Of a stretch of DNA of 10,386 nucleotides, positions 1 through 6,090 are shown piece after piece. The stretch lies in the NCBI GenBank assembly GCA_030613225.1, contig JAUWMJ010000063.1, forward strand, positions 1 through 10,386. Direction: 5' to 3'. This stretch comes from Desulfobacterales bacterium. Lineage in GTDB: Bacteria; Desulfobacterota; Desulfobacteria; Desulfobacterales; JAUWMJ01. The position numbers were made by a program, and so were the translations under genes. Within the stretch, counting starts at the first letter, position 1, and every line of letters begins with the position of its first letter. The notes under the pieces are model-generated. The model saw nothing but the letters and a program-made list of their open reading frames with translations. It did no database searches and was not told where the DNA came from.

Positions 1-1296
1 GTAAATATAAAGCATAGGTCCCATGACAAAGATTTCAGACAGGAAAAGAACGCTGAAAAATGTTTATACAACTATGATGAAATATCGAAATGTAAGGGTG
101 ATACATTAATAATCACGGAAGGCGAAATAGACACATTATCATTACAGACAGCCAAGTTTGATATGGTAACATCCATTCCTGATGGCGCTCCCAGCGCAAA
201 CGCTCAACAATTTCAAACTAAGTTTGATTTCCTAAAATCCGCAGAATCCATTTTTAAACACTACAAAAAAATCATACTGGCAGTTGATAACGATGCACCC
301 GGCAAGCTGGTTGAACAGGAGCTTGCAAGGCGTATCGGTGCTGAAAAGTGTTACAGGGTTGAGTATCCAAACGGCTGTAAAGATGCCAATGACGTCTTAA
401 AAACTAAAGGCTGGGAAGCGCTAAGAGAAGTTATAAACAACGCGAAGCCATTTCCTGTGGAGGGATTATTCAAAGCAGGCGATTTTAAAAATGAGGTTTT
501 AGGGCTTTACGATAAGAGGATAGACAGGGGTTTGAGTACAGGTTGGAAAACATTTGATAAAAATTACACAGTAAAACCGGGGGAATTTACAGTAATAACC
601 GGCATACCAGGGCACGGAAAATCAACTTTTATGGATGCCCTCGCTGTGAACATGGTTAGAGAACATGGTTGGAGGTTTGTTTTTTATTCACCGGAGAACT
701 GGCCAGTAGAGCGACATTTAAAAAGCCTTTTGGAAAAGACCGCCTTAAAACCGTTCACAAATAATGGGAAATACATAGAGCGGATGGACAGGGAGGACGT
801 GGCGGAAGTTTTAGAAATCATGTCGGATTATTTTTACTTTATTTATCCCAAAACGGATGTGCTGGGGGTAGATGAGATACTCGACAAAGCCAGGATTGCC
901 ATATTCAGGCATGGCATTAAAGGGGTTATCATAGATCCCTGGAACGAGATAGATCACCTGTATGAGAATATGACAGAAGCGCAATACTTATCAAAAGCAC
1001 TTTCTAAAATCAGACAGTTTGCGAGAAGAAATGCGGTTCATGTATGGGTGATAGCTCATCCGAGAAACCTTGTAAAAGATAAAAAAGGTAATTACCAACC
1101 ACCTACTATGTATGAAATATCAGGCGGAGCACATTGGAGAAATAAAGCTGACAATGGGTTATGTATATTCAGAGAGGACTTTCACTTACTTGAATCAGAA
1201 ATCTTTGTGCAGAAAATACGCTTTAGAGAAGTCGGTAAGGTGGGAAGCGTAAAGTTGATATATAGCAACGATACAGGAAACTATGATGATTTCTAA
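1..1296 (+). CDS. TOPRIM primase-helicase (T7 gp4/Twinkle-like), 5' partial
   Basis: The frame is open from base 1, so the gene starts before the window; 431 residues are visible, and the first ATG in frame (163) is internal because TOPRIM sequence lies upstream of it. Seen: a TOPRIM glutamate motif ITEGEID (nt 112-132) and its acidic partner DND in LAVDNDAPGK (nt 286-294). A RecA-fold helicase domain follows, with Walker A GIPGHGKST (601-627), Walker B GVIID (922-936), and late motifs WVIAHPRN and ISGGAHWRNKADN. This order is that of the phage T7 gp4/Twinkle family, which primes and unwinds DNA at replication forks. Any zinc-binding or primase catalytic N-terminus would lie outside the window. 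Inferred role: autonomous replication of the element. The gene is 22 bp upstream of a small helix-turn-helix gene on the same strand. Family call is firm; primase activity is not shown. Confidence 0.93.
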   Translation, partial: VNIKHRSHDKDFRQEKNAEKCLYNYDEISKCKGDTLIITEGEIDTLSLQTAKFDMVTSIPDGAPSANAQQFQTKFDFLKSAESIFKHYKKIILAVDNDAPGKLVEQELARRIGAEKCYRVEYPNGCKDANDVLKTKGWEALREVINNAKPFPVEGLFKAGDFKNEVLGLYDKRIDRGLSTGWKTFDKNYTVKPGEFTVITGIPGHGKSTFMDALAVNMVREHGWRFVFYSPENWPVERHLKSLLEKTALKPFTNNGKYIERMDREDVAEVLEIMSDYFYFIYPKTDVLGVDEILDKARIAIFRHGIKGVIIDPWNEIDHLYENMTEAQYLSKALSKIRQFARRNAVHVWVIAHPRNLVKDKKGNYQPPTMYEISGGAHWRNKADNGLCIFREDFHLLESEIFVQKIRFREVGKVGSVKLIYSNDTGNYDDF

Positions 1297-1318
1297 ATAA
1301 GGCGGGCAATTTAAAAAA

Positions 1319-1534
1319 ATGAATAACAAAAAAATCACAATTCGAACATGGCCGAGACTAATGGACGTACCAACAGCAGCATTCTATATCGGCATGGCTG
1401 AAAAAACGCTGAGAAACGGGATCAGCCGAAAAGCGGAAAATCCCTTCCCTGTGAAACCGAAGCGGGCGGGGAGAAAGGTGCTGTTTGATAAGGTTGATCT
1501 GGATGCTTATGCAGACGCGCTCAAACAGGGCTAA
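1319..1534 (+). CDS. AlpA/excisionase-like helix-turn-helix protein
   Basis: A 71-aa basic protein. Residues about 13-62 read as a winged helix-turn-helix of the MerR/excisionase type (HTH_17, AlpA-like): MDVPTAAFYIGMAEKTLRN is the helix-turn-helix and GRKVLFDKVDLDAYADAL is the wing plus closing helix, where such proteins usually carry a strand reading like 'R.lf...DldaY'. Family members are phage or island excisionases (directing integrase) or transcription regulators; the sequence does not separate these. It follows the helicase gene by 22 bp, with only a weak purine-rich stretch (ggcgggc) upstream of ATG, so it may depend on translation from upstream. It sits far from the integrase, unlike classic int-xis pairs, so a regulatory role is as likely as excision. 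Confidence 0.75.
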   Translation: MNNKKITIRTWPRLMDVPTAAFYIGMAEKTLRNGISRKAENPFPVKPKRAGRKVLFDKVDLDAYADALKQG

Positions 1535-1549
1535 AAATCTCCATAATGC

Positions 1550-1601
1550 TTGAATATAGGCAATTGTACTAAGTATACATGTGCCGGTATATAAACAATT
1601 G
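1550..1601 (+). promoter_or_regulatory. Weak promoter-like sequence with paired CAATTG sites
   Basis: The 90-bp gap between the helix-turn-helix gene and the next gene contains TTGAAT (1550-1555) and TATACA (1574-1579) 18 bp apart, each matching four of six sigma-70 consensus bases. Two identical CAATTG hexamers (1561-1566 and 1596-1601) flank the -10-like box. This could be a promoter with operator half-sites for the terminase genes, perhaps bound by the upstream helix-turn-helix protein, but such short matches are expected by chance in AT-rich DNA. Confidence 0.25.
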
Positions 1602-1624
1602 AAATAATAGGTGAATAAATACCA

Positions 1625-2029
1625 ATGGTCAACAACGAGTCAACAAATAAAAAGCCACAGAATACTCAAACGAAGCATAGGCTTTATTGTGAGATAGATA
1701 TAAATAAGCTGGACAAAAGAACGAGAGCAGGCCAGGCAATCATAGCTATGGGGGATCGGCTCCGGGACTTTGTTTGTGTCAATAATGCTGTAACGGACAT
1801 GCTTATCCAAAGGATACTATATAAAAGCCTCCGGCTCTCAATGTACGAAACAAGTAAGATATTTGATGACCAGTTTCAAGAGGCCGACCACTACTTACCA
1901 ATGGCCAATAGTTTAAGGCTGGATCTTACTGCCTTGGCTGGCATGGCAGGCAAACCGAAAGCACCGGATCTTAACGATTATTTAAAAAGGGTATATGAAG
2001 AATCTGAGCATAATAAAAACACTGACTGA
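1625..2029 (+). CDS. Putative terminase small subunit-like protein
   Basis: A 134-aa soluble protein starting at an ATG 10 bp after AGGTGA (1609-1614). It has no signal peptide or membrane segment. The N-terminal 20 residues are polar (NNESTNKKPQNTQTK). A mostly helical body follows, with VNNAVTDMLIQRILYKSLRLSMYE, then NSLRLDLTALAGMAGKPKAPDLNDYLKRVYEE, a pattern like the C-terminal part of small terminase proteins. Its last 35 bp overlap the start of the large terminase gene, which implies translational coupling and a shared complex. The small-subunit call therefore rests mainly on position. In phages this subunit recognises the packaging site and hands DNA to the large subunit. I cannot point to a diagnostic DNA-binding motif, so it could instead be an unrelated partner protein. 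Confidence 0.5.
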   Translation: MVNNESTNKKPQNTQTKHRLYCEIDINKLDKRTRAGQAIIAMGDRLRDFVCVNNAVTDMLIQRILYKSLRLSMYETSKIFDDQFQEADHYLPMANSLRLDLTALAGMAGKPKAPDLNDYLKRVYEESEHNKNTD

Positions 2030-3413
2030 TAAAGCGCTGTTAGGCCAGTTTATTAAAGATCAAGGCACATGGCGCGCCTGGTTCACGTTCCTGCGTGTAT
2101 TCTTTGGGCTACCACCGGAGAACAAAGACACAGAGCTATATAAAACATGTACAGGGCGCACCGTATGGCCTACAGAAGCGCTTTCAGAGGCATGGTTAAT
2201 CATAGGTACTCGTGGCGGCAAGTCCTTCATAACGGCGCTCATAGCTACATATCTGGCTGTGTTTAAGGAATATGAGCTATCCCCTGGGGAACGTGGTTTT
2301 ATATTGATAGTCGCACCCACAAAGAAGCAGGCCCGGATCATAAAGGGTTATCTGTCATCGTTCTTTAGTAACAATCGTTTCTTATCACCATATCTGGCAC
2401 GTGAGACAGCCGAGGACGTGGAGTTGACAAATAACATTGTCATTGCCTGCCTATCATCCGATTATCGCAGTCTGAGGGGTTACACGGCCATAGCCGCTAT
2501 CGTGGACGAGGTTGCGTATCTAAGCATAGAAGGCCAGAAGCCGGATTTAGAGGTTATCAGAGCGCTTAGAAGCCGTTTGCTGTCTACTGGCGGGCCTCTT
2601 ATCTGTATCAGTTCACCGTATGCAAAACGGGGCACGTTATACGAAACCTTCAAGCGGCACTATGGCAAGGATGCTTCAAAGATACTTGTATGGCAAGCTG
2701 ACAGCCGCACAATGAACCCGACTCTTGACAAGGAAGCGATTAACAGGGCTTTGGTTGAAGATCCTGCGGGCGCTCGCGCGGATTACCTGGCAGAGTTTAG
2801 AAGTGACATTGAATCTTATGTTACCCTGGAGGCTCTGGAAGCTGTTATCTTTCCCGGTCGATATGAACTGCCATACATAGCAGAAAACATTTACACGGCC
2901 TTTGTTGATCCTTCAGGTGGTAGCCGTGACAGCATGACTTTATCCATTGCACACGCGGAAGGCGAAACCCGTATTCTGGATTTGATCCGGGAAGTGAAAC
3001 CGCCTTTTAGCCCGGAGCAAGTAACAAAGGACTTTACAGAGACTTTGAAGTCATACCATTTAGACACCGTCACCGGCGATAGATACGGCGGGGAATGGCC
3101 CAGGGAGCGCTTTTCAGAGCATGGCATTACTTATGAGTTGGCACCTATGCCAAAATCAGATTTATACCGTGAATTACTACCATTGATTAACAGTGGCCGG
3201 GTTGAGCTCTTAGACCATGAAAAAATGCTGAAACAAATATTAAATCTTGAACGCAGAACAGCACGGAGCGGCAAAGACAGTATCGATCATCCGCCTAACG
3301 GTCATGACGATGTTGCCAATGCTGCAGCGGGTGCCCTGGTTGTGGCCAAAGATTCCGGCAAGTTGGAATTTGGACTTGGTGCTGAATGCGTTGCGGATGA
3401 TTGGAATCTTTAA
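1995..3413 (+). CDS. Phage terminase large subunit (packaging ATPase-nuclease)
   Basis: A 472-aa protein with both large-terminase domains. ATPase: Walker A GTRGGKS (residues 71-77), Walker B AAIVDE (167-172) with the catalytic pair D171/E172, and coupling motif ISSPY (205-209). RNase-H-like nuclease: acidic residues in FVDPSGGSRDS (D305), TGDRYGGEW (D362) and NGHDDVANA (D438/D439), the spacing expected for metal binding. All visible key residues are intact, so the protein looks functional. Terminases pump phage DNA into procapsids through a portal and cut the concatemer; here no portal gene follows. The ATG at 1995 lies inside the upstream gene (35-bp overlap) and is preceded by a purine-rich AAAAAGGG, supporting coupled translation. 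N-terminal WRAWFTFLRVFFGLP followed by a WPTEALSEAW segment is, from memory, typical of large-terminase homologues often found as isolated genes in bacterial genomes. Confidence 0.92.
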   Translation: MKNLSIIKTLTDKALLGQFIKDQGTWRAWFTFLRVFFGLPPENKDTELYKTCTGRTVWPTEALSEAWLIIGTRGGKSFITALIATYLAVFKEYELSPGERGFILIVAPTKKQARIIKGYLSSFFSNNRFLSPYLARETAEDVELTNNIVIACLSSDYRSLRGYTAIAAIVDEVAYLSIEGQKPDLEVIRALRSRLLSTGGPLICISSPYAKRGTLYETFKRHYGKDASKILVWQADSRTMNPTLDKEAINRALVEDPAGARADYLAEFRSDIESYVTLEALEAVIFPGRYELPYIAENIYTAFVDPSGGSRDSMTLSIAHAEGETRILDLIREVKPPFSPEQVTKDFTETLKSYHLDTVTGDRYGGEWPRERFSEHGITYELAPMPKSDLYRELLPLINSGRVELLDHEKMLKQILNLERRTARSGKDSIDHPPNGHDDVANAAAGALVVAKDSGKLEFGLGAECVADDWNL

Positions 3414-3414
3414 C

Positions 3415-3636
3415 ATGACTTCTTACTTAACACAAAGCGGAAAGTTAGTTTTTCACTATGACAAGGCCCTTGATAATTACCGAGAGGCGGAGCAAGCAGC
3501 TTTGATAAAACACAACTTAATTAATGCAAAGATTACAACTATTGCTGTAACACCGGAAACGGATTTTATTAGACGTGACAACAGTCACAAAAAGCAGTAC
3601 GTGCAGGACATTTCATCTGATACGCTTTCAACATAG
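3415..3636 (+). CDS. Small hypothetical protein downstream of terminase
   Basis: A 73-aa protein beginning MTSYLTQSGK, with its ATG one base after the terminase stop codon, so translation probably continues from the terminase by reinitiation; there is no clear Shine-Dalgarno. The frame is open further upstream inside the terminase gene, but that part is out of frame with terminase and looks non-coding. Residues about 15-40 (HYDKALDNYREAEQAALIKHNLINAKI) are probably helical; the C-terminus is polar. I recognise no family. Position is where many phages carry a portal or head-completion gene, but 73 residues is far too short for a portal. Confidence 0.5.
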   Translation: MTSYLTQSGKLVFHYDKALDNYREAEQAALIKHNLINAKITTIAVTPETDFIRRDNSHKKQYVQDISSDTLST

Positions 3637-3696
3637 CTGTTATCTACTGAAATCGGCCTGTATCAAACTGTATTGACTTATAACCCCTAACAAAAA

Positions 3697-3707
3697 AAGG
3701 AGGTGAG
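3697..3707 (+). promoter_or_regulatory. Near-perfect Shine-Dalgarno for the 91-aa gene
   Basis: AAGGAGGTGAG lies 6 bp before the ATG at 3714 and matches the anti-Shine-Dalgarno end of 16S rRNA over about nine bases. It is the strongest ribosome-binding site in the element, fixes the start, and suggests efficient translation. GAGGTG (3700-3705) is also complementary to the loop CACCTC at 4350-4355 of the downstream structured region. Confidence 0.8.
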
Positions 3708-3713
3708 TTAGAT

Positions 3714-3989
3714 ATGCTGAAGAACGATAATGACATTATTACTGACAAATTGAGGCAATGTTTTAAGGCGAATAATTTTGACGATTTACATGAAAATATA
3801 TTCAATGGTCGAATCGACGTTGCCCGTGAGCTTGTAGGCCGGTATCGTTGGTTGTTTGAGGAAACGGCTTTAAAAACGAAGCCTGATGGCGAAGTGGTTG
3901 AGCAAACATTCGTAGATTATCGCAAATGGTCGCTACCCTCGGTGGTTGCGGTGCTCGAAAAAGCAGGCAGGCGTCAACTCGGTCTTTGA
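3714..3989 (+). CDS. Hypothetical 91-aa protein with strong ribosome-binding site
   Basis: A 91-aa soluble, mostly helical protein with alternating acidic and basic residues. It contains FDDLHENIFNGRIDVARELV, then GRYRWLFEETALKTKPDGE and a C-terminal VDYRKWSLPSVVAVLEKAGRRQLGL. It has no cysteine pair, signal peptide or membrane helix. It follows a 77-bp gap after the 73-aa gene, and an exceptionally good Shine-Dalgarno 6 bp upstream makes it a convincing gene. It is followed 16 bp later by another small gene, forming a pair. No family is recognised. By position in a phage-derived element it could be a packaging accessory, regulator or anti-phage/anti-host protein, but nothing in the sequence decides between these. 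Confidence 0.65.
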   Translation: MLKNDNDIITDKLRQCFKANNFDDLHENIFNGRIDVARELVGRYRWLFEETALKTKPDGEVVEQTFVDYRKWSLPSVVAVLEKAGRRQLGL

Positions 3990-4005
3990 AAACGAGGTAC
4001 CTAAA

Positions 4006-4257
4006 ATGAGTAAAAAAAGTTACATTCACAATTTAAAATTTATGGAGGAATTAGACATGAGTACAGATCCTTTATTATTCACAGAAGATCCACAGAAAAA
4101 ACTATCTGCAGGTGACCAGGTTCATAAGCTATGTTTGAAATATACATCTTTGCATCCTGGAATCAATTATGAACAGGCTTTAAAAACTGTGTTGAGCTAC
4201 CCGGGCAATGAGGCCCTGGCTAAAAGCTACGGAATCTCGCCGGCAACCATGATATAA
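4006..4257 (+). CDS. Small protein with a phage scaffold/protease-like C-terminal motif
   Basis: An 83-aa protein. Two starts are plausible. ATG 4006 is preceded by GAGGT (3994-3998), 7 bp upstream. ATG 4057 is preceded by GGAGG (4044-4048), 8 bp upstream, and would give a 66-aa product beginning MSTDPLLF. I list the longer form. The C-terminal half, GDQVHKLCLKYTSLHPGINYEQALKTVLSYPGNEALAKSYGI, resembles a short helical motif ('Y..Al..vl...p.la..Y') that I recall from the C-termini of phage head-scaffold/protease proteins and other phage small proteins. This is weak similarity by eye. It closes the plus-strand gene run: hairpins and a terminator follow directly. Confidence 0.6.
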   Translation: MSKKSYIHNLKFMEELDMSTDPLLFTEDPQKKLSAGDQVHKLCLKYTSLHPGINYEQALKTVLSYPGNEALAKSYGISPATMI

Positions 4258-4263
4258 AAGAAG

Positions 4264-4410
4264 TAGGGACCTTGGACTCTTCACCCAGGGCTCCCACAAA
4301 AGGGGCGTTCGATATGGCATAAGTTGAACGTTCTAAATTCGTCCGATCCCACCTCATCGGGCGGTCTAATGGGCGCCTGGATACACGCTGATTCCATCCG
4401 GGCGCCCATT
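4264..4410 (+). ncRNA. Candidate structured RNA: four consecutive hairpins
   Basis: Just after the 83-aa gene, about 145 bases contain almost no unpaired spacer longer than 10 nt. Hairpin 1 pairs 4266-4275 with 4285-4295 (10 bp, one bulged C at 4291, loop ACTCTTCAC). Hairpin 2 pairs CGTTCGA 4306-4312 with 4324-4330 (7 bp, one G-T, 11-nt loop). Hairpin 3 pairs 4339-4347 with 4356-4364 (9 bp including G-T pairs, loop CCCACCTC). Hairpin 4 is the terminator at 4370-4408. No open frame fills it. It could be a 3'-end-derived small RNA, a structured 3' UTR, or a DNA-level site such as a packaging sequence. No promoter of its own was found. No known RNA family was recognised. Confidence 0.5.
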
Positions 4411-4416
4411 TTTATT
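4370..4416 (+). terminator. Strong intrinsic terminator closing the terminase gene run
   Basis: TGGGCGCCTGGAT (4370-4382) pairs with ATCCGGGCGCCCA (4396-4408): 13 bp with one T-G wobble and a 13-nt loop, followed by TTTTTATTT. This is a classic rho-independent terminator for plus-strand transcription and separates the terminase block from the ribbon-helix-helix/integrase block. Confidence 0.88.
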
Positions 4417-4599
4417 TCAGTTCTTTCACAAATGTCCACATTATCAGATATTCTGGCAAAAAAACCTTTACCCTACCCTTCACAATAAAAGAGCATCCCA
4501 TATACGCCATCTGACAGCCTTTTTTATTACACGTTATAGCAATAATATTAAAGGGTTATGGTGATGTGGGTTTTTTATGAAAAAAAGATGAGATAGGGG
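4417..4599. other. Non-coding spacer before the integrase operon
   Basis: About 180 AT-rich bases between the terminator and the next promoter hold no open frame with coding character and no strong hairpin. C-rich ACCCTACCC near 4470 and G-rich AAGGGTTATGGTGATGTGGG near 4550 are loosely complementary, too weakly to call a structure. Nothing else is seen. Confidence 0.6.
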
Positions 4600-4628
4600 T
4601 TGACAATGGACACTATAAGCACTATATT
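4600..4628 (+). promoter_or_regulatory. Near-consensus sigma-70 promoter for RHH gene and integrase
   Basis: A perfect -35 TTGACA (4600-4605) is followed after 17 bp by TATATT (4623-4628), five of six matches to the -10 consensus. Transcription would start near 4635 and give a leader of about 40 nt before the ATG at 4674. Both downstream genes have G-rich Shine-Dalgarno sequences. This is the best promoter in the window, and repeats overlapping its spacer and -10 imply that it is repressed. Confidence 0.85.
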
Positions 4629-4644
4629 AATACTTAACACTATT
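4611..4644 (+). promoter_or_regulatory. Probable operator: CACTAT repeats on a 9-bp period
   Basis: CACTATA occurs at 4611-4617 and 4620-4626, and CACTATT at 4638-4644, so the phases are 0, 9 and 27; a degenerate copy (AATACTT, 4629-4635) occupies the missing 18-bp register. The array covers the promoter spacer, the -10 box and the probable start site. Ribbon-helix-helix repressors typically bind short tandem repeats cooperatively, and the gene just downstream encodes such a protein, so autorepression is the natural reading. Seen: the repeats and their phase. Inferred: the binding protein. Confidence 0.6.
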
Positions 4645-4673
4645 TAACATAAAAAAAAAGGGGGGGTGAGACA

Positions 4674-4808
4674 ATGGCAGCATATACACTTGAAAAGATT
4701 GACGACAAATTGTGGCGAAAAGTCAAGGTGCTTGCAGCTATGCGGGGAACGACAATCAGGAACCTTCTTATTGAGCTTTTGGAGAAGGAAGTAAAAAAGG
4801 GGAAATAA
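4674..4808 (+). CDS. 44-aa ribbon-helix-helix (Arc/CopG-type) regulator
   Basis: A 44-residue frame from ATG 4674, behind a G-rich Shine-Dalgarno (AGGGGGGGTGAG, ending 3 bp before the start). The sequence fits a minimal ribbon-helix-helix fold: strand YTLEKI (4-9), helix A DDKLWRKVKVLAAMRG (10-25), and helix B TIRNLLIELLEKEVKK (27-42), starting with the conserved small-residue turn GTT. Such proteins act as dimers that insert a two-stranded ribbon into the DNA major groove; CopG and Arc are of similar size. It lies 13 bp upstream of the integrase and shares its promoter, so it probably represses its own synthesis and that of the integrase. The fold call is by pattern; the target is inferred. 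Confidence 0.8.
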   Translation: MAAYTLEKIDDKLWRKVKVLAAMRGTTIRNLLIELLEKEVKKGK

Positions 4809-4821
4809 AGGGGGTGAACAT

Positions 4822-6057
4822 ATGGCTATATTAGCAGAATGTCCGGTCTGCCATAGAAAGCAAACGACAAAAAACAAAAAATGCAAGTGCGGGCAAGACC
4901 TGGACAAACTAAAAAAAGGTAGGAAGGTTAGATACTGGATTACCTATAGATTGCCGGACGGAAAGCAAAGAAGGGAATCTGTCGGAGCTTTTGAGAAATT
5001 AAGTGCATATTCAATAACCGATGCCAAAGATGCCGAATCAAAGAGAAGATCACAAAAAAAAGAAAAGCGTATATTTGAAATGTTGAAAGGTGTTGATTTG
5101 ACCTTTGATGATTTATTCAAATGGTATTTAAAACTACCCGATGTAAAAAAACTTAGGTCTTATTCTGGCCTTGCAAGTGTACTTAGGGCCTTTAATAACG
5201 AATTTAAAAATCATGCTGTTAATACCGTTTTACCGGAAGACCTGCAGCAATATCAAGAAAAGCGGAAGGCAGACGGCTTAAAGCCAGGCACGATTGATAA
5301 AGAACTTAGGCAGGTACGCACGGCAGTTGAGAAAGGATTTTTAAATAAGAAAATTGACTGGGAACCGCTTAGAGCCTTCAAAGCAGTTAAGAAGCTTCAA
5401 ATTAAAGGCGCTAATGCCCGTGATCGAGTTGTGAGCATTAAGGAATATATAAAACTAATTTCGGTGGCCTCGGAACATATGCGGGATATGATGATAGTTG
5501 CTTACAATACCGGTATGCGTCCAGGTGAAGTAAGGGGCCTTAAATGGTCATACATTGACTGGCAAAAGGGTTTTATCAAGTTACCACCGGAAATCACGAA
5601 AGAAGGAGCCAAAACCGGCAAAACAAAACTCATACCGGTTAATCACAATGCAAAAGCTGTCCTGGACAGGCTGAGACCTTCACCTGGTATTGTTAAAAAA
5701 GACCATCATGATTTTGTGTTCACATACCGGGAAAAACCTATAAAAAATTCACGAAGGTCATTCATGAAAGCATGTGAAAGGGCGGAGCTTCCTTATGGCC
5801 ATAATGAAAAAGATGGTATCATATTTCACGACTTCAGACGAAGTGTCAAAACTCACATGGTCGATGCAAAGATTCAAAAGGAATACCGTGATAAACTTTT
5901 AGGACACAGTTTAAGGGGTATGGACAAGCATTATATCGTTATAGACGAAGATGCTCTAAAAAAAGCCATGAAAAAATATACCGCATGGTTAGACGGGCAG
6001 GTCATAAAATTAAATGTTGACCATTCTGTTGACCATATCGAAAAACAGGGTAATTAG
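4822..6057 (+). CDS. int: Tyrosine recombinase/phage integrase with zinc-ribbon-like N-terminus
   Basis: A 411-aa protein starting 4 bp after GGGGGTGAACAT-type Shine-Dalgarno sequence. The C-terminal catalytic domain (about 200-390) has the complete active site: R233 in NTGMRPGEVRGLKW, a beta-hairpin lysine in EGAKTGKTKLIPV, H336/R339 in FHDFRR, H362 in LLGHS and nucleophile Y371 in DKHYIV. A SAM-like core-binding domain occupies about 93-180. Unusually, residues 8-29 hold CPVC followed by CKCG, a four-cysteine cluster like a zinc ribbon, ahead of an arm-binding-like region (WITYRLPDGKQRRESVG). The enzyme would insert and excise the element. Its 3' end contains two direct repeats (GTTGACCAT at 6016 and 6028) and converges on sppA, the usual layout of an integrase beside its attachment site. 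Confidence 0.95.
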   Translation: MAILAECPVCHRKQTTKNKKCKCGQDLDKLKKGRKVRYWITYRLPDGKQRRESVGAFEKLSAYSITDAKDAESKRRSQKKEKRIFEMLKGVDLTFDDLFKWYLKLPDVKKLRSYSGLASVLRAFNNEFKNHAVNTVLPEDLQQYQEKRKADGLKPGTIDKELRQVRTAVEKGFLNKKIDWEPLRAFKAVKKLQIKGANARDRVVSIKEYIKLISVASEHMRDMMIVAYNTGMRPGEVRGLKWSYIDWQKGFIKLPPEITKEGAKTGKTKLIPVNHNAKAVLDRLRPSPGIVKKDHHDFVFTYREKPIKNSRRSFMKACERAELPYGHNEKDGIIFHDFRRSVKTHMVDAKIQKEYRDKLLGHSLRGMDKHYIVIDEDALKKAMKKYTAWLDGQVIKLNVDHSVDHIEKQGN

Positions 6058-6090
6058 GGTAATGGTAAAGCCTTGTCAAATAGGGTATTA
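6016..6090 (+). repeat. Direct-repeat cluster, candidate integrase arm sites
   Basis: GTTGACCAT occurs at 6016-6024 and 6028-6036 (12-bp period, within the integrase C-terminal codons). AGGGTAAT occurs at 6047-6054 and 6056-6063 (9-bp period, spanning the stop codon), and TAGGGTATTA at 6081-6090 is a near copy. Short directly repeated sites near the integrase end of an element are typical of arm-type binding sites; the protein that binds is inferred. Confidence 0.4.

Noticed and set aside
3247..3414. Upstream extension of the 73-aa gene inside the terminase gene
   Set aside because: It overlaps the catalytic end of terminase (GHDDVANA) in another frame and its translation is low-complexity Leu/Pro/Trp; only the part from ATG 3415 is credible.
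4644..4907. 87-aa minus-strand open frame opposite the ribbon-helix-helix gene and integrase start
   Set aside because: It is a Cys/Phe/Leu-rich antisense frame with no ribosome-binding site; the plus-strand genes have promoter, Shine-Dalgarno and domain evidence.
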